Notes: a model not told the origin generated them from the letters alone. Positions 22,189 through 32,741 are shown, counted from the stretch's first letter. The stretch: 64,000 nt of DNA from Gibbula magus (GCA_936450465.1 OW388302.1:56238959-56302958), one strand, 5' to 3'. A program made the numbers and translations.

Positions 22189-22540
22189 TATAGCGCCTTA
22201 TTTGATATGTATCACTCTAAGGCGCTTCACACACGTATAGTATAGTATAGTATAAATGTATACAAAGAAAAGGAGTCTTCTACATAGTATATCCTTATCA
22301 TGTTTATGAGACAAATAAATAATAGAGGATTATGTAACAAATGAGACAATTACAAGACACCAGACATTCATGTCGTTTATGTAAACAATATCTTAATAGT
22401 TAAAGAGTTAAATATTTTAATAGTTGCAAAATAAAATCTCACACCAATTCCCAATTGATGCTGTGATGATTTCCATCATTCTAACTTTCTCAGGAGGGGT
22501 TAGTGACTGGGATGATCCTATTGATAGTAAACAGATCATT

Positions 22541-24091
22541 AGCAGCTCCGACTAAGTCGGAACTGCTATCAGTTTTTGTGCAGTTTCCATCGCCGCCGCC
22601 GCCGCGTTTTGTATTGGCTATAACTTTTTTCCTTATTAGGTTTTGAGAACTCATATACATAACTTCTTACTTATACCCCTGGGGAATTTTTTTGACATGT
22701 TCATATTCAAGGTCAAAGGTCAAGGTCACGAGTTCTGAAATCGCTAAAAAAAATCCTTGTAAACACGATAACTTGAAAAATATTTGTGCTATCAGGCTCT
22801 TCTTTGGTGAATATCAACTATGGAGAAAGGCCAAGATTTGAAAAGGTTTTCGCTAACATCCGTCAAAGGTCAAGGTCAAAGCGAGGTCACAACTTAAGCA
22901 TGCTTTTGCGAAAATTTCTTATTTCAACTATTAACACTTTGAATCATTACATGATTGTGATACACAATGAAAAGTGATCACTGATTGTGTGACCTTGAAT
23001 TTTAAAGGTCAAGGTCACGAGATAGGGTCATGGTCACCAGTTCTGAAATCACTAAATAACTTCTTTCCAAGGAGGTATCAACACCTCATATACATAACTT
23101 CTTACTTATGCCCCTGGGGAATTCTTTTGACATGTTCATATTCAAAGTCAAAGGTCAAGGTCACAAGTTCTGAAATTGCTAAAACAATCCTTGTAAACAC
23201 GATAACTTGAAACATATTTGTGCTATCAGGCTCTGATTGGGTATATATCAACTATGGAGAAGGGCTAAGATTTGAAAAGGTTTTCGCTAACATTCGTCAA
23301 AGGTCAAGGTCATAGCGAGGTCACAACCTAAGCAGGCTTTTGCGAAAATGTCTTATTTCAACTATTAACACTTTGAATCATTACATGATTGTGATACACA
23401 ATGAAAAGTGATCACCGATTGCGTGACCTTGAATTTTAAAGGTCAAGGTCACGAGATATGAGTGAGTGAGTTACTGACTGGTCACTTAAGTAACTTTTTT
23501 CCATGAAGATATTAACACCTCAGCTTAATTTCTTTCTTATACACCTGGTGAATGATTTTGACATGTTCACATTCAAGGTCAAAGGTCAAGGTCATGAGTT
23601 CTGAAATCAATACAACAATACTTGTAAACATGATAACTTCAAACTTTTTTGGTGCTATTAGGGTCTTATTTGGTATATATGAACTATGGAGAAAGACCAA
23701 GATTTGAAAACGTTTTTGCTAAAATCTGTCAAAGGTCAAGGTCACAGTGAGGTCGAAACTTAAGCATGCTTTTGTTAATATGTCATATTTTAACTATGAA
23801 CACTTTGAGTCATTGCATGATTATTATACCGATGAAAACTGATCATTGATGGTGTGACCTTGAAGGTCAAAAGTCAAGGTCATGAGATATTGGTTAAGGC
23901 CACGTTAATCCTTTGATCAAATTTTGAAAGAAGAAATAGGTTTTAAGAACAAACTTGTGAAAAGTGACCCCAGTGATGAGTAGTAATAACTCGAATAATG
24001 AACAAACTTTTGTTAAAAAGAATTCCCATTTTATTGATGCTGACGAGAAGGCGGAACAGGGAAAGGCGAGACCCTAAGTTTCGGAGCTGCT
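22541..24091 (-). mobile_element. AGGTCA-array element, copy 1 only
   Basis: Inverted relative of 11240-12757. It starts with the hairpin AGCAGCTCCGACTAAGTCGG then AACTGCT and ends CGGAGCTGCT. Direct repeats of AGGTCAAAGGTCAAGGTCA or close variants recur with a ~430-bp period (near 22708, 23143, 23575), with GTCAAAGGTCAAGGTCA near 22863, 23298 and 23730. Absent from copy 2, where the flanks meet around 57300 with ~36 bp of right-hand flank also missing. No clear target duplication was found; TAA occurs at both outer edges. Confidence 0.8.
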
Positions 24092-25017
24092 CTGCTTTTG
24101 CGGTGTCCCGCAAACGCTAATCTAGTTAATGTCTCCATTATAGTGGGCTGCAAGTGCTTTTTTGGAACCACGTCATCAAACACAGCTGTCATACCGATAG
24201 TAATTCCCTTGGGCTTCGCAACATCTGGCAAGACATCATTCAGCAAACCTAAATCTGCCAGGATTTGGGGAGATTCCAAGCCACCTGAAAAGTACACATT
24301 TCATCAGAAAGTATTCTGTACAGTAGAACTACTTAAATCATTGATTTTATGTTTCAAGGTTATTATTTCTGAAACAAAGATATCAAATATTATGTCAATG
24401 TTGACCTATTACATTTAGATACATTTTTTTTAGATATTTGGGAGGATATTTGCCCAGGTTTCCAAACAAAACGGAAGATGATCTAGATTCAATTAATCAT
24501 GTAAAAGGATAAGACCAACGATAATAGGGACAATCTAAATACGTTTATAATGTTTTTTACATTAAACTTACTAAGTGTCTTGTGTGTTTTTGCCATTCGG
24601 AATGGCAAACCTCTCATAGCTGGTAATTCCCTTGAATATCAGTGTTTGCAGCTCCTGATCTGTAAGCATTAGCACGCATTTAACATAAGCTTCTACACCT
24701 TTTATAACATTATAATTGCATAACAATAATTTTCCGTAGAAAATGACGAATCTGTCCTAAATAAATCGTTTCGATTGTAATCATATATGTCATCTAAATA
24801 ATCAATTTGTGGATTTGTGAAACCTAGTAAGAAATCAATTTATGAAAACGTAACCAGTTGATAAAAATACACAATAACTGCCCTAAGACACAAAAATACA
24901 ATAAAACGTACCTTGTTGACATCGTTGGTGAATTGCTTCAGGCAACACAATAGTGTATGCAATATTTCCATCCGATAAAATGATGGCTTTCAACTCTAAA
25001 ACATTACCAGTCGCCAT
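24092..25017 (-). pseudogene. Unrecognised multi-exon gene, 5' part (copy 1)
   Basis: Exon 1 runs 25017-24912, with ATG in a good context (AAACAAGATGGCG), reading MATGNVLELKAIILSDGNIA and YTIVLPEAIHQRCQQ, ending at a GTACG donor in phase 1. Candidate exon 2 (24659-24572; DQELQTLIFKGITSYERFAI) lies between a TTACAG acceptor and GTAAGT donor and keeps frame. A third open block (24284 down to about 24095; GLESPQILADLGLLNDVLPD) follows a TTTTCAG acceptor, but joining it to exon 2 gives an immediate TAG, so an exon is missing, the model is wrong or the gene is broken. The AGGTCA element ends in this block. Exon 2 differs from copy 2 by 9 bp, in frame. No family recognised. Confidence 0.35.
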
Positions 25018-25181
25018 CTTGTTTAAGGTTCACACGTCCCTCTTCCGCTGGATGGACGGCAGAGGTAGAAGCGCTTCCAGGTAGAGAGGCGTGCAAAACG
25101 AACAGTCGTAAGAGGACTCTTCTGCTTCTGGAAGAGCAAATCGCACGTGCCTAAGAGTTTCCAGAAGAGGGTTCTTACTTC

Positions 25182-25740
25182 GGAAGTTCTTGAATCGCAC
25201 GCACCTCTTGAGACATCGTAGCAACCTGCTTTCTGAGTTTCGTTGATCTTAAAAGTTCAGGGTGTTTTACCCCACATTTTTCACTCGCTTTTTGCAATAC
25301 ATCGCTTCCACGAATGTGCCCCTATGAGACATAGCATCTTCTCGCAAAGACAAAATTGTTTTCTGGATGTAATCCGATCAGATTTCTCCTTGCTACAATT
25401 GTGCATGTTCAGCCATTTGAGTGTCTTTGTGGTAAGAATTACAGGAACCACTCTACCTCTTTTGCCGATGATTTCGATGCGATGAAGGTTTGAATTTGTC
25501 AATGTCATTTTGGACGCTTCCCCTTGTCTTCTTCGGTTAAACAGAATAATAGAGGCCAATGCTGTTTCTGACAGTGAATCCCAAACATTTTCATCATCTT
25601 CTCTTTCCAAGGTATTGAATGCATTTTTGATAAAAGGGTAAAATCCTTTATCAGAGGTATCAATTTTAGCATGAGCAACAATTGCATCCGACCATTCCAG
25701 TTTTCTTCAAAGAGCCGCTTATCTTCAAGGCCAAAGATGG
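25182..25740 (-). pseudogene. Second tyrosine-recombinase-like gene (copy 1)
   Basis: Same family as 5641-7345. The frame reads WSDAIVAHAKIDTSDKGFYP, ETALASIILFNRRRQGEASK, then IEIIGKRGRVVPVILTTKTL and CGVKHPELLRSTKLRKQ. The last block corresponds to the first part of the recombinase-like core. The following LGH and YY boxes found in the other gene are absent: the frame runs from MSQ into a different sequence ending in a stop at about 25182. The donor-like AG|GTGCGT after MSQ could mark an exon end. A one-base shift near 25690 separates the upstream residues. It lies just upstream of the ATG of the unrecognised gene. Confidence 0.5.
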
Positions 25741-25800
25741 TTTTTCATACTGATGATTTAAACCAGAAAAGCCTGCTACACTTCCTGCTCTTGACAATAC

Positions 25801-25862
25801 AGTGAGTGAGTGAGTGAGTTGGGGTTAAACGCCGCTTTCAAGAGTATTTCACTTATATCGTG
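25801..25862 (-). mobile_element. SINE 3'-end fragment
   Basis: GTGAGT repeats, TTGGGGTTAAACGCCGCTTT and CAAGAGTATTTCACTTATAT: the last ~60 bp of the tRNA-derived SINE. Its tail is GTGAGT, as in the LINE, rather than the usual GTGAGG. Shared with copy 2 at 58963-59026. Confidence 0.75.
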
Positions 25863-26218
25863 ACAAAACATCTCTGAATAAAGTTTGATCGATAAAGTAT
25901 TCCAGATTTGCGTTTGGAAGCCCAAGTGAATTTCGTAAGTGAAGCAGCAATCGTAGTGAAAGGTGTGTTGTTCTGAAGAGCGCTTTAACATTGAAACCCC
26001 CATACCACAAAATGAGCTTATGCAAATGAGTGTCACTTATCACCCACCCCCTATGTCAATACATCCCGCAGTATCTATAGACTATGTAAATATATCTCGA
26101 CGTGACTATTGTGTACATTCGTGAAAAGATTCTCTCGCTAACTGAAACCGTAAAAGATATGACGTCAGAGGACACGTGACTAATTTATCAAATTAGCATT
26201 CAGAAAGGTTGTCAAACG

Positions 26219-26506
26219 ATGTCTGGAAAGGAATACAAGTGGGTAGCATTAGCATTCCCCCCGCCAAAAGCGAAACATCATTTCGGTGAAGAGGTGATTA
26301 TATCAACGAGCAAAGAATGGTTCCCAACAAAAACTTTGTGTCTGGAGTGAGTGAGTGAGTTATTGTTTAACGCCGCTTCGGCAGTATTGCAGCCATTAGC
26401 GGCGAGATATTTAATTTATTTCCCTAATTTAAAAAAGAATTGTGTCTGGAGGAAGAAAACAAAAGGAAGTGAATAGTTACAACATAACAGATTCGTGGGG
26501 AACTGT
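26219..26506 (+). pseudogene. Small open frame upstream of the Polinton integrase, split by a LINE tail (copy 1)
   Basis: ATG at 26219 opens a frame (MSGKEYKWVALAFPPPKAKH ... STSKEWFPTKTLCLE) that would end 49 codons later, at TGA near 26475, if the 93-bp LINE tail at 26347-26439 and one target copy are removed. Function unknown. It lies about 450 bp upstream of the integrase and may be an accessory Polinton gene. Confidence 0.35.
26347..26439 (-). mobile_element. LINE 3'-tail fragment
   Basis: 93 bp flanked by TTGTGTCTGGA (about 26336-26346 and 26440-26450). Present in both copies (second at 59521-59612). Confidence 0.9.
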
Positions 26507-26552
26507 GCGTATTTTCATCTATTCTAGAACAGGAATAAACTGAAAACAAACC

Positions 26553-26920
26553 ATGGACAAGATAATCGACGAGGTAGAATCTCATTCTATCAATCAACTC
26601 ATCGAAGAACTATTATTCAAAGCCTATGTAACTGTCATTAAACGAAATATAACCAACCTACATTTTTCTAACGGAAGAAGAAGAAAAAGAAGAAGAAAAT
26701 ATCATCGAACAACACATATTGTCTACCGTCGACGAAGTAGAAGTCACATGCGAATGGAAGAAATATATACACCAAACTCCGATACTGCAAAAGATATCGC
26801 CGCTATACTTTCTTAAATACGAATGCCAAGACTATCGAGACACGAGACTGAAAACTGATCGCTGGATAAAACAACTCCTAGAATCTGTGCGTTACCACAG
26901 AGAAACGCAAAAAAACACAT
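26553..26920 (+). pseudogene. Acidic open frame upstream of the integrase (copy 1)
   Basis: It begins MDKIIDEVESHSINQLIEEL. Within a GAAGAA repeat (26675-26700) one frame becomes Arg/Lys-rich and another Glu-rich (TEEEEKEEENII), then EVEVTCEWKKYIHQTPILQK and DTRLKTDRWIKQLLESVRYH. A frameshift in the purine repeat is likely. In copy 2 a LINE fragment is inserted 24 bp after the ATG. No family recognised; the position suggests a Polinton gene. Confidence 0.35.
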
Positions 26921-26926
26921 CTCAGC

Positions 26927-27618
26927 ATGACATCATCAGAAGAGATTTATCGAGAAAACTATCACAACCCGAGGAAAAGTGGAGCATTTGCTGGATCCCA
27001 GAAGTTTATCAAAACTCTGAAAATCACCTATCCAAAAGTCAAACCATACCGAGTTATGAAATGGCTACAGAAACAGGAAGCCTACTCGTTACATAAATCA
27101 CAAATCAAAAGATTCAAGAGGAATAGAGTCATAGTTGGAGGAATGGGAGTTCAACTCGATGCAGACCTATGCGACGTGGGGAATCTCTCGGAATATAACG
27201 ATGGAATGAGATACATTCTCGTTCTGATAGACTGTTTTTCCAGATATATGAATGGTGTCTAACGATCAAGGACAAATCGGCTAAAACCGTAGCAAACCCC
27301 ATGAACAAGATAATAACCGGTATGGATAAACCGCCTTATAACCTGAGAACGGATAAAGGAGGAGAATTCACTAATAAGCTGATTAAAAAGATATATGCAA
27401 AATATCACATCAAGCACTTCACCACTCAAAATTCGGACGTGAAAGCCAACTATTCAGAAAGATTTATACAATCGTTGAAAACGATGATGTACAGGTATTT
27501 CACTTACCAGAACACCTACAGATATGTAGACGTGATTCAAGACTTTATTTACAATTACAATCACCGTCCCCACCGCGGTTTCGTGTTCGATGTAATGAAA
27601 CATTTAGCATCCTCGTAA
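26927..27618 (+). pseudogene. Polinton/Maverick retroviral-type integrase (copy 1)
   Basis: Integrase of self-synthesising Polinton DNA transposons, related to retroviral rve integrases. The start (YRENYHNPRKSGAFAGSQKF, VMKWLQKQEAYSLHKSQ) is the family's usual N-terminal zinc-binding-free linker. The core shows the first Asp in GVQLDADLCDV, then YILVLIDCFSRY, the second Asp in NLRTDKGGEFTNKLIKK, and the third acidic residue likely in NYSERFIQSLKTMMYRYFTY. It ends with QDFIYNYNHRPHRG. A frameshift near 27258 separates the two halves in both copies. After about 27575 the family resemblance stops, at the junction with the opposing polymerase gene. Not active as seen. Confidence 0.85.
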
Positions 27619-28640
27619 CCCAGAACATTAGATGAAACCGAGATCGATGGTTGATGTCGGGTCGTCCAGTCTGTGGAAGGAGAAGTTGTTTTAGTTGAAG
27701 CTATGTCTAAGTTGTTCTGCGCCTGACGCAACAGTAAGGCCTCGCCGTCAAACATGGCGTGATATTCGTATAATCTATCCTCCTTGATAGTGTTTATATC
27801 CAGCCATTCGTGAATTTCATCGAAAACGTTTGTCGTATGAGAAAAAGAACCACCCGGATATATCGTTTTAGTTCTTTCTAAACAGTCCGTCTTTTCATGT
27901 CTCCTACAACTCCAAAGCCTGCTGAAGCACGTATCACATAATCAGCATTTAAACCGTTGAGTGTATGTCGACAGTTTGGTGATGTAAGACAGATGATTCT
28001 CGTATACGTTCATGTTTAAAGTCGACACACGGGCGGTTGACTCGTGGTGGATAAGTACACCAGGACACAAGATCGACCTTCGTCGAATTTACGAAATATA
28101 TTTACCCGTACGTTGAACGTTTTTTCAAAAAGAAGAAGATATTCGGGTGCCCTCAATCCCTTAAATGTTTGAATACAAATGCATTTGAGTCTATTCTCTT
28201 TCGTTTGTGTCCATTTGTCAAATAATCTTAGAATCGATTCTCTGTCGGGATGAGTTCGTTGTCCCTTGTTGTGAAACGTTTGGTGATGACTTAAACAACG
28301 AAATGCGCATAACGATTCAACATACTTTTCATCAGCAAAGAGAACGCATCTCAAATTCTTTAACCATTGCGGTAGCTGCGAGTCGTTAGGCACAAGACCT
28401 AACACATAATTCGTTCTATACACCCAGTACCTTACGTTTGTAATGAGCGCAACTCGCCATTTGGTGGACGGGCCCTGTCGAAGCACAAAATCGCTTACGC
28501 TCTTCTTCCGACTTCTTTTAATCACACGGCGCATTGATTTTGAATCAGAAACCCGAGGAGGAGTGTCAAATACAAACGTGTTTCGATATGGAATGAAATA
28601 TCTGTATTCTCCGGTGTGAAGATGTCTTAAAATAATCCCA
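27575..28640 (-). pseudogene. Polinton protein-primed DNA polymerase B, N-terminal part (copy 1)
   Basis: On the minus strand, the segment NLRCVLFADEKYVESLCAFR, LRLFDKWTQTKENR and APEYLLLFEKTFNVRVNIF is the region found before the exonuclease domain in Polinton polymerases. After a frameshift near 28045 it continues MNVYENHLSYITKLSTYT, a C2H2-like finger (CRLCDTCFSRLWSCRRHEK), YPGGSF and an Exo I-like AMFDGEA. It then ends abruptly after NVLGYEDAKCFITSN, within the exonuclease domain. The polymerase palm is entirely missing: the sequence runs head-on into the end of the integrase gene, so a large deletion joined the two. Confidence 0.8.
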
Positions 28641-28713
28641 AAAGAAAGGTCGACTTTAAACAAGTTGTCCTCATTTTGAAATATGTACAAGTATTTGTCA
28701 CTAAGGTGACATG

Positions 28714-29289
28714 ATCCCCCGCCGCAAATTAATACTTCAAAATTTAAAAATAATGTCAAGATCAGCAAAATCGACGGTCAAACATGTCTTAAAAGTCAAA
28801 GTTCCACTGTGACCTTGAGAAAAATGTCAAGGTCACCAAAATCTAATCAGCCCTTTGTCTTTCCTAGGAGGTGCATTATGTAAAAGATATGATGGAATTC
28901 CGGTGAATGGTTCTTGAGATATCCCGCTGACAACCTTTATATGTACATTAACATGTCAAATATTCAAAGTTCCGCTGTGACCTTGAAAATTATGTCAAGG
29001 TCACCAAAATCTAATCAGCCCGTCGATTTCCCTTGGAGAAGCTATGTGTAAAATATGAAGAGAATCCAGCAAATGGTTATTGAAAGTTTCATTGTGACCT
29101 TGAAATGAAGGTCAATGTCACAAACCTCTGTAGGAACATTACTCTTGCTATGATGAACCCATATGAAAAGAATCCAGTGAATAGTATTTGAGTTATTCCA
29201 TTTCGTACGGACTACAGATGTACGTACGTACGGACGGACGCAGCCGAATACTATATCCCCCGCTTCGCGCTAAACGGGCGGCGGGGGAT
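28714..29289. mobile_element. Short inverted-repeat element (ATCCCCCGCCGC ends), copy 1
   Basis: The 12-bp ends ATCCCCCGCCGC (28714-28725) and its complement (29278-29289) bound ~575 bp with no coding potential. Inside are two ~185-bp repeats with GTGACCTTGA and TCAAGGTCACCAAAATCTAA, and a terminal block of ACGTACGTACGGACGGACG. It sits between the polymerase fragment and the zinc-finger gene. Present in both copies (second about 62107-62683); a ~58-bp stretch of left flank is missing in copy 2. Confidence 0.75.
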
Positions 29290-29437
29290 AACAATTGTTG
29301 TCGAAAGTCTATGCTCTGGGGATCCTCCTCTTCAGTTAAGGGGAAATTGTATGTGTGTACAATATCTCACGAGACATCGTGAGGCTGTAATATGATGTCT
29401 CTGTGCGTGTCATAAACATCCTGTAGAGCTTCATCGG

Positions 29438-30690
29438 CTAGTGTCCCGTTTTTGTCAGTCCACGGTCTTCTATAGCCATGCTGGTCAGCTGACCACGACT
29501 GGGTTGAAGCCAACTAACATCATCTTCTCCTTCAACACCGCTTCCGCCGCCAGTATGTATACGACGCTTATGACGCCAGAGTAATTTCCGATTTGAGAAT
29601 TGTTCTTGACACGTGTGACATTTGTACGAACGTACTCGAACAGTTTGATGTGAATGACGAGCAATCGATTTGGCGTCGCCTAACTCGCCGCACATATCGC
29701 ACAGCATATCTTTAGGAGTAGTCCGTCGACAAGAACTCAGGTGTCTATTAAAAAGGGTTCGAGAAGGAAAACACTCGTAACAGGACGTGCAAATATAAGG
29801 CGCTATTCCTTGTTCTCCTCCTCTGCTCGGAGGTGCATCGTTCCGAGGTGAGGTGAGGTGAGTTGGGGTTTAACGCCGCTTTCAAGAGTATTTCACTTAT
29901 ATCGCGGCTGCTAGTATTATGGCAGGGAGAAAGCCCGCAACGCCATATGGCTATGCATTGCGGTGAAACCTGCGAGCATCGGCTGGAACTAGCGAACCAT
30001 GGGTGCATCGTTCTGATGTTTTACTCTCCAACGGGCACATTTCAAACATTGGATAATGTGACGTCTAAGGTATGACCTTTTACGAAACTTCCAGTTACAT
30101 AATATACATTGGAAGTAACGTCTTTCTATGCAGGCGCAATAGACGAGGTGTTTAATAGATGTCTTATGTCCATTTAACTCTCTCATACATACATTTGTAT
30201 CCTGCATCGGAAAGTCTTTCCGGCTTGTATATTGACCTTAACAGCCACTCGGTCGGGCAAAGGTGATCAAGCTTTGTAGTTAACTCTCCGCCTGATACAT
30301 TTCATACATCGGATAATATGGTGTAGAAACCTTGACCTTTTAACGAATTTATGGTTACATAATTCACATTGGAAATAACGCCCTTCAACGCAACCGTGAG
30401 GTCTTACGATCTTTCACCTTTTCCTTACATATCTTACATCGGTAATGACCTCTCCCTCAGGATTTATCCTTTTGTCGATTACTTTCTGCCATTTTGTGTG
30501 CGTTTGTTCTTCAATGTAGCCTTGAGGTGACGAAAGGTGTCGTGAAAGTCGCTGACGGGGAAGAAAATACCATTATCCTTGATATAACGTTGTCCAGTCT
30601 TGCCTCCATATCGACGGGCATCGATATACCAGTAGTTGGAGAGTTTGACGAACGTCGCTTTGTAAAACGGATGATGTTTAATCACGGCAA
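29438..30690 (-). pseudogene. C2H2-type zinc-finger gene linked to the Polinton (copy 1)
   Basis: On the minus strand from about 30690: FYKATFVKLSNYWYIDARRY, then a module YRCKICKEKVKDRKTS ... YFQCELCNHKFVKRSRF, then a second very similar module with FQCILCNWKFRKRSYLRRHI. After a SINE insertion at 29849-30000 come CDMCGELGDAKSIARHSHQ and YKCHTCQEQFSNRKLLWRHK (a canonical finger), and a Ser/Gly tail ending near 29438. The repeated pairs suggest a nucleic-acid-binding protein. The first module has small frame breaks near 30385-30400. Next to the polymerase remnant on the same strand, it could be a Polinton accessory gene or an unrelated host gene. Confidence 0.55.
29849..29999 (-). mobile_element. 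5'-truncated SINE inside the zinc-finger gene (copy 1)
   Basis: GTGAGG repeats and ~150 bp of SINE body; the tRNA-like head is missing. Flanked by GTGCATCGTTCCGA and GTGCATCGTTCTGA, a 14-bp target duplication with one difference. Also in copy 2 (63240-63391). Confidence 0.9.
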
Positions 30691-30748
30691 TCGGTTTCAG
30701 TTGTTTAACATCGTGCTTCCTCTTCCTCTTGCCAGACCTTCTAAGGGA

Positions 30749-31037
30749 GTGAGTGAGTTATTGTTTAACGCCGCTTCGGCAGTATTGCAGCCATTAGCGG
30801 CGATATATTTAATTTATTTGCCTAATTTAAAAAAGAAAATGAAAATTGCAATTGAGAAACAGAACACGGCACGAAGGCCGTAAAAACATCAGCGTATTAT
30901 CACAAGTTGATTAAATGCTGATAATGAAAAGTTAAAATTTGTCAATAAGGTGTATAGCCTTTAAAAAATCTAAAACACGGTGCTCACCGAAATGAGTAAA
31001 AACTTGATTGATTGAAATAGAAGGATAAAAAGTTTCC
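30749..31037 (-). mobile_element. 5'-truncated LINE insertion
   Basis: About 290 bp of LINE 3' end, inverted, flanked by CCTTCTAAGGG and CCTTCGAAGGG (one mismatch). It lies just past the last point that can be compared with copy 2. Confidence 0.9.
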
Positions 31038-31084
31038 CTGATCCTTCGAAGGGAAACAAAGGAAATGTATTATACTATAGAAAC

Positions 31085-31650
31085 CACGTGACCTACGATT
31101 TCGTCATGATTTACTTTTTTGTCACAAGGACATTAGCTATCATTTGAAAAAAGTTGAAACTTCCTAGCTCTCTTTTGAAAATTTTGCCCATGTTAAATAT
31201 TAAAATTTTGAAAAATGACAATTTTTCGACATTTCTACAGACTGGAAATGACAGTACGCATGCTATTTTATTATTTATTCTTGTGCACGACATATGTATC
31301 TTCCTTCCCTAAAAAAATCATAAAGTTCCCGTCCTAGATTTTGAGTAATCTGCCCTTGAAGTTTTTTTCATTTTCAGACATGCATTAGCTACATTCTGTG
31401 AAAGTTTCAGCTATGTAGTACCAGTATGTTCAGAGGAGAAGATTTTTTAAGATCTGTAGTGTCGGAAAGGCTGAAAATGCACAATTATGCACTAAAATCA
31501 AAATGGTGTCTAAGTCACGTGACGTACGATTTTCTCATGATTTACTTTTTTGCTAAGATGATGTTTGCGCATCTTTTGAAAAAAAGTTGCAAGTCTCTAA
31601 GTGCATTTTGAAAAGAAAAAAAAATTCACGTGTTAAAAATCGAAATTTAA
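31085..31650. repeat. Two diverged direct repeats around CACGTGAC...TACGATTT
   Basis: CACGTGACCTACGATTTCGT at about 31086 and CACGTGACGTACGATTTTCT at about 31517 each continue with CATGATTTACTTTTTTG and TTTTGAAAAAAGTTG-like sequence, about 430 bp apart. No coding signal was found; identity unknown. Confidence 0.65.
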
Positions 31651-32150
31651 AGGGGCTATAAAACACAAACGGAAGCCGGAAGTCAGGATTTGTTTTCAAT
31701 TGTAAGTAGTAATATAAGTACTAGGCCCATGCTCCTTTTACCGGAGGGAGGTTAATTTATGCAGCGTAGCTCATTAATAGGCTAATGTATGCATGACGTC
31801 ACAGGTCAGAAAGGTCGAGGAATCATTAGACTAAGCCATGCGCCAATGCTCATGAACCTATCCATGATCATTAGCGAGAACAATGGTCTTTTCTAACACT
31901 ACCCATCAAGTAATGAAGACCAGTCGAACGAGTTTATAGTTTGGCGCCAGAAAATTATTTTTAGGTACGACGTGTCATGAGCCATCGCACCGTGGCGCGC
32001 CAGTGTTTGCCATATCGCCAAACAAATACGCTTAACCCCGTTCTGAGCTAGTGAACATGAATTCCAGCTCTGATCGAGATCGACAAAAGCCGCAACATGT
32101 TTCTGAAGTAATTATGAACACTCAACAGTTACTGTGCGCTTTGTGGACTC
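31651..32150. other. Non-coding interval
   Basis: No recognised gene or repeat. Confidence 0.35.
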
Positions 32151-32435
32151 TACAACCGAGTCTCGCAATGTTCAATGTAATACAATACCATGTGTGTTCT
32201 TTACAATCGAGGTTTCACTAGTCTCAACGCAATGTATAGTCATGCTTTTCAAATGTAAAAGTTAACAAGTATAGAACATTACATATGTATCAAGTATGCA
32301 AAATATATGTCGTTGAATAAAGTCATAGCAATGTTCTGTGTTAGCTTCAGCCGAGGCTCGCTATCCTCAACGCAATATACCATGAATGTGACAATTACAA
32401 CCGAGGCTCGCAAGTACAAACGCAATGCATAACCA
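32150..32435. repeat. Irregular short repeats (ACAACCGAGGCTCGC ... CAACGCAATG)
   Basis: Variants of ACAACCGAGNCTCGC paired with CAACGCAATGYATA occur at about 32151, 32201, 32348 and 32398. Spacing is irregular (50-150 bp) and no family was recognised. Confidence 0.6.
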
Positions 32436-32669
32436 AGTACAGCAAAATAACTCATTTCACATACCATCTTCTTATTTAGAAAAGTATAAATAAAGCAAAA
32501 GGGAATTGATTTTTTCATATCTGGATATCAAAACAAATACAATTTATTTTGTAACATTCTTCATGTATATTCTCTGTAACTAGTATGAGTAAAATACTTT
32601 CGTTTTATTATTATTCCAGACAATTATCATCAGGTTCCCTTTGACTTTTTTAACATACTTTCTCTTTCT

Positions 32670-32737
<68 letters not shown>
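32670..32737. repeat. (TA)n microsatellite
   Basis: About 68 bp of pure TA. Confidence 0.95.

Positions 32738-32741
<4 letters not shown>

Larger units (their letters stand above)
7706..30613 (+). repeat. Large duplicated segment, copy 1
   Basis: This interval is repeated in the same orientation at 46160-64000 (position 30613 matches 64000, the window end). By eye the copies differ by about 1-2 percent in aligned parts. Elements present only here: DIRS at 15408-21104, a LINE fragment at 21901-22188 and an AGGTCA-array element at 22541-24091. The match begins inside a decayed repeat element on this side and directly after a LINE tail in the second copy. Confidence 0.95.

Noticed and set aside
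23455..23475. Additional LINE tail insertion (GAGTGAGTGAGTTACTG)
   Set aside because: Only the simple repeat matches; no tail core or target duplication, so it is not supported.
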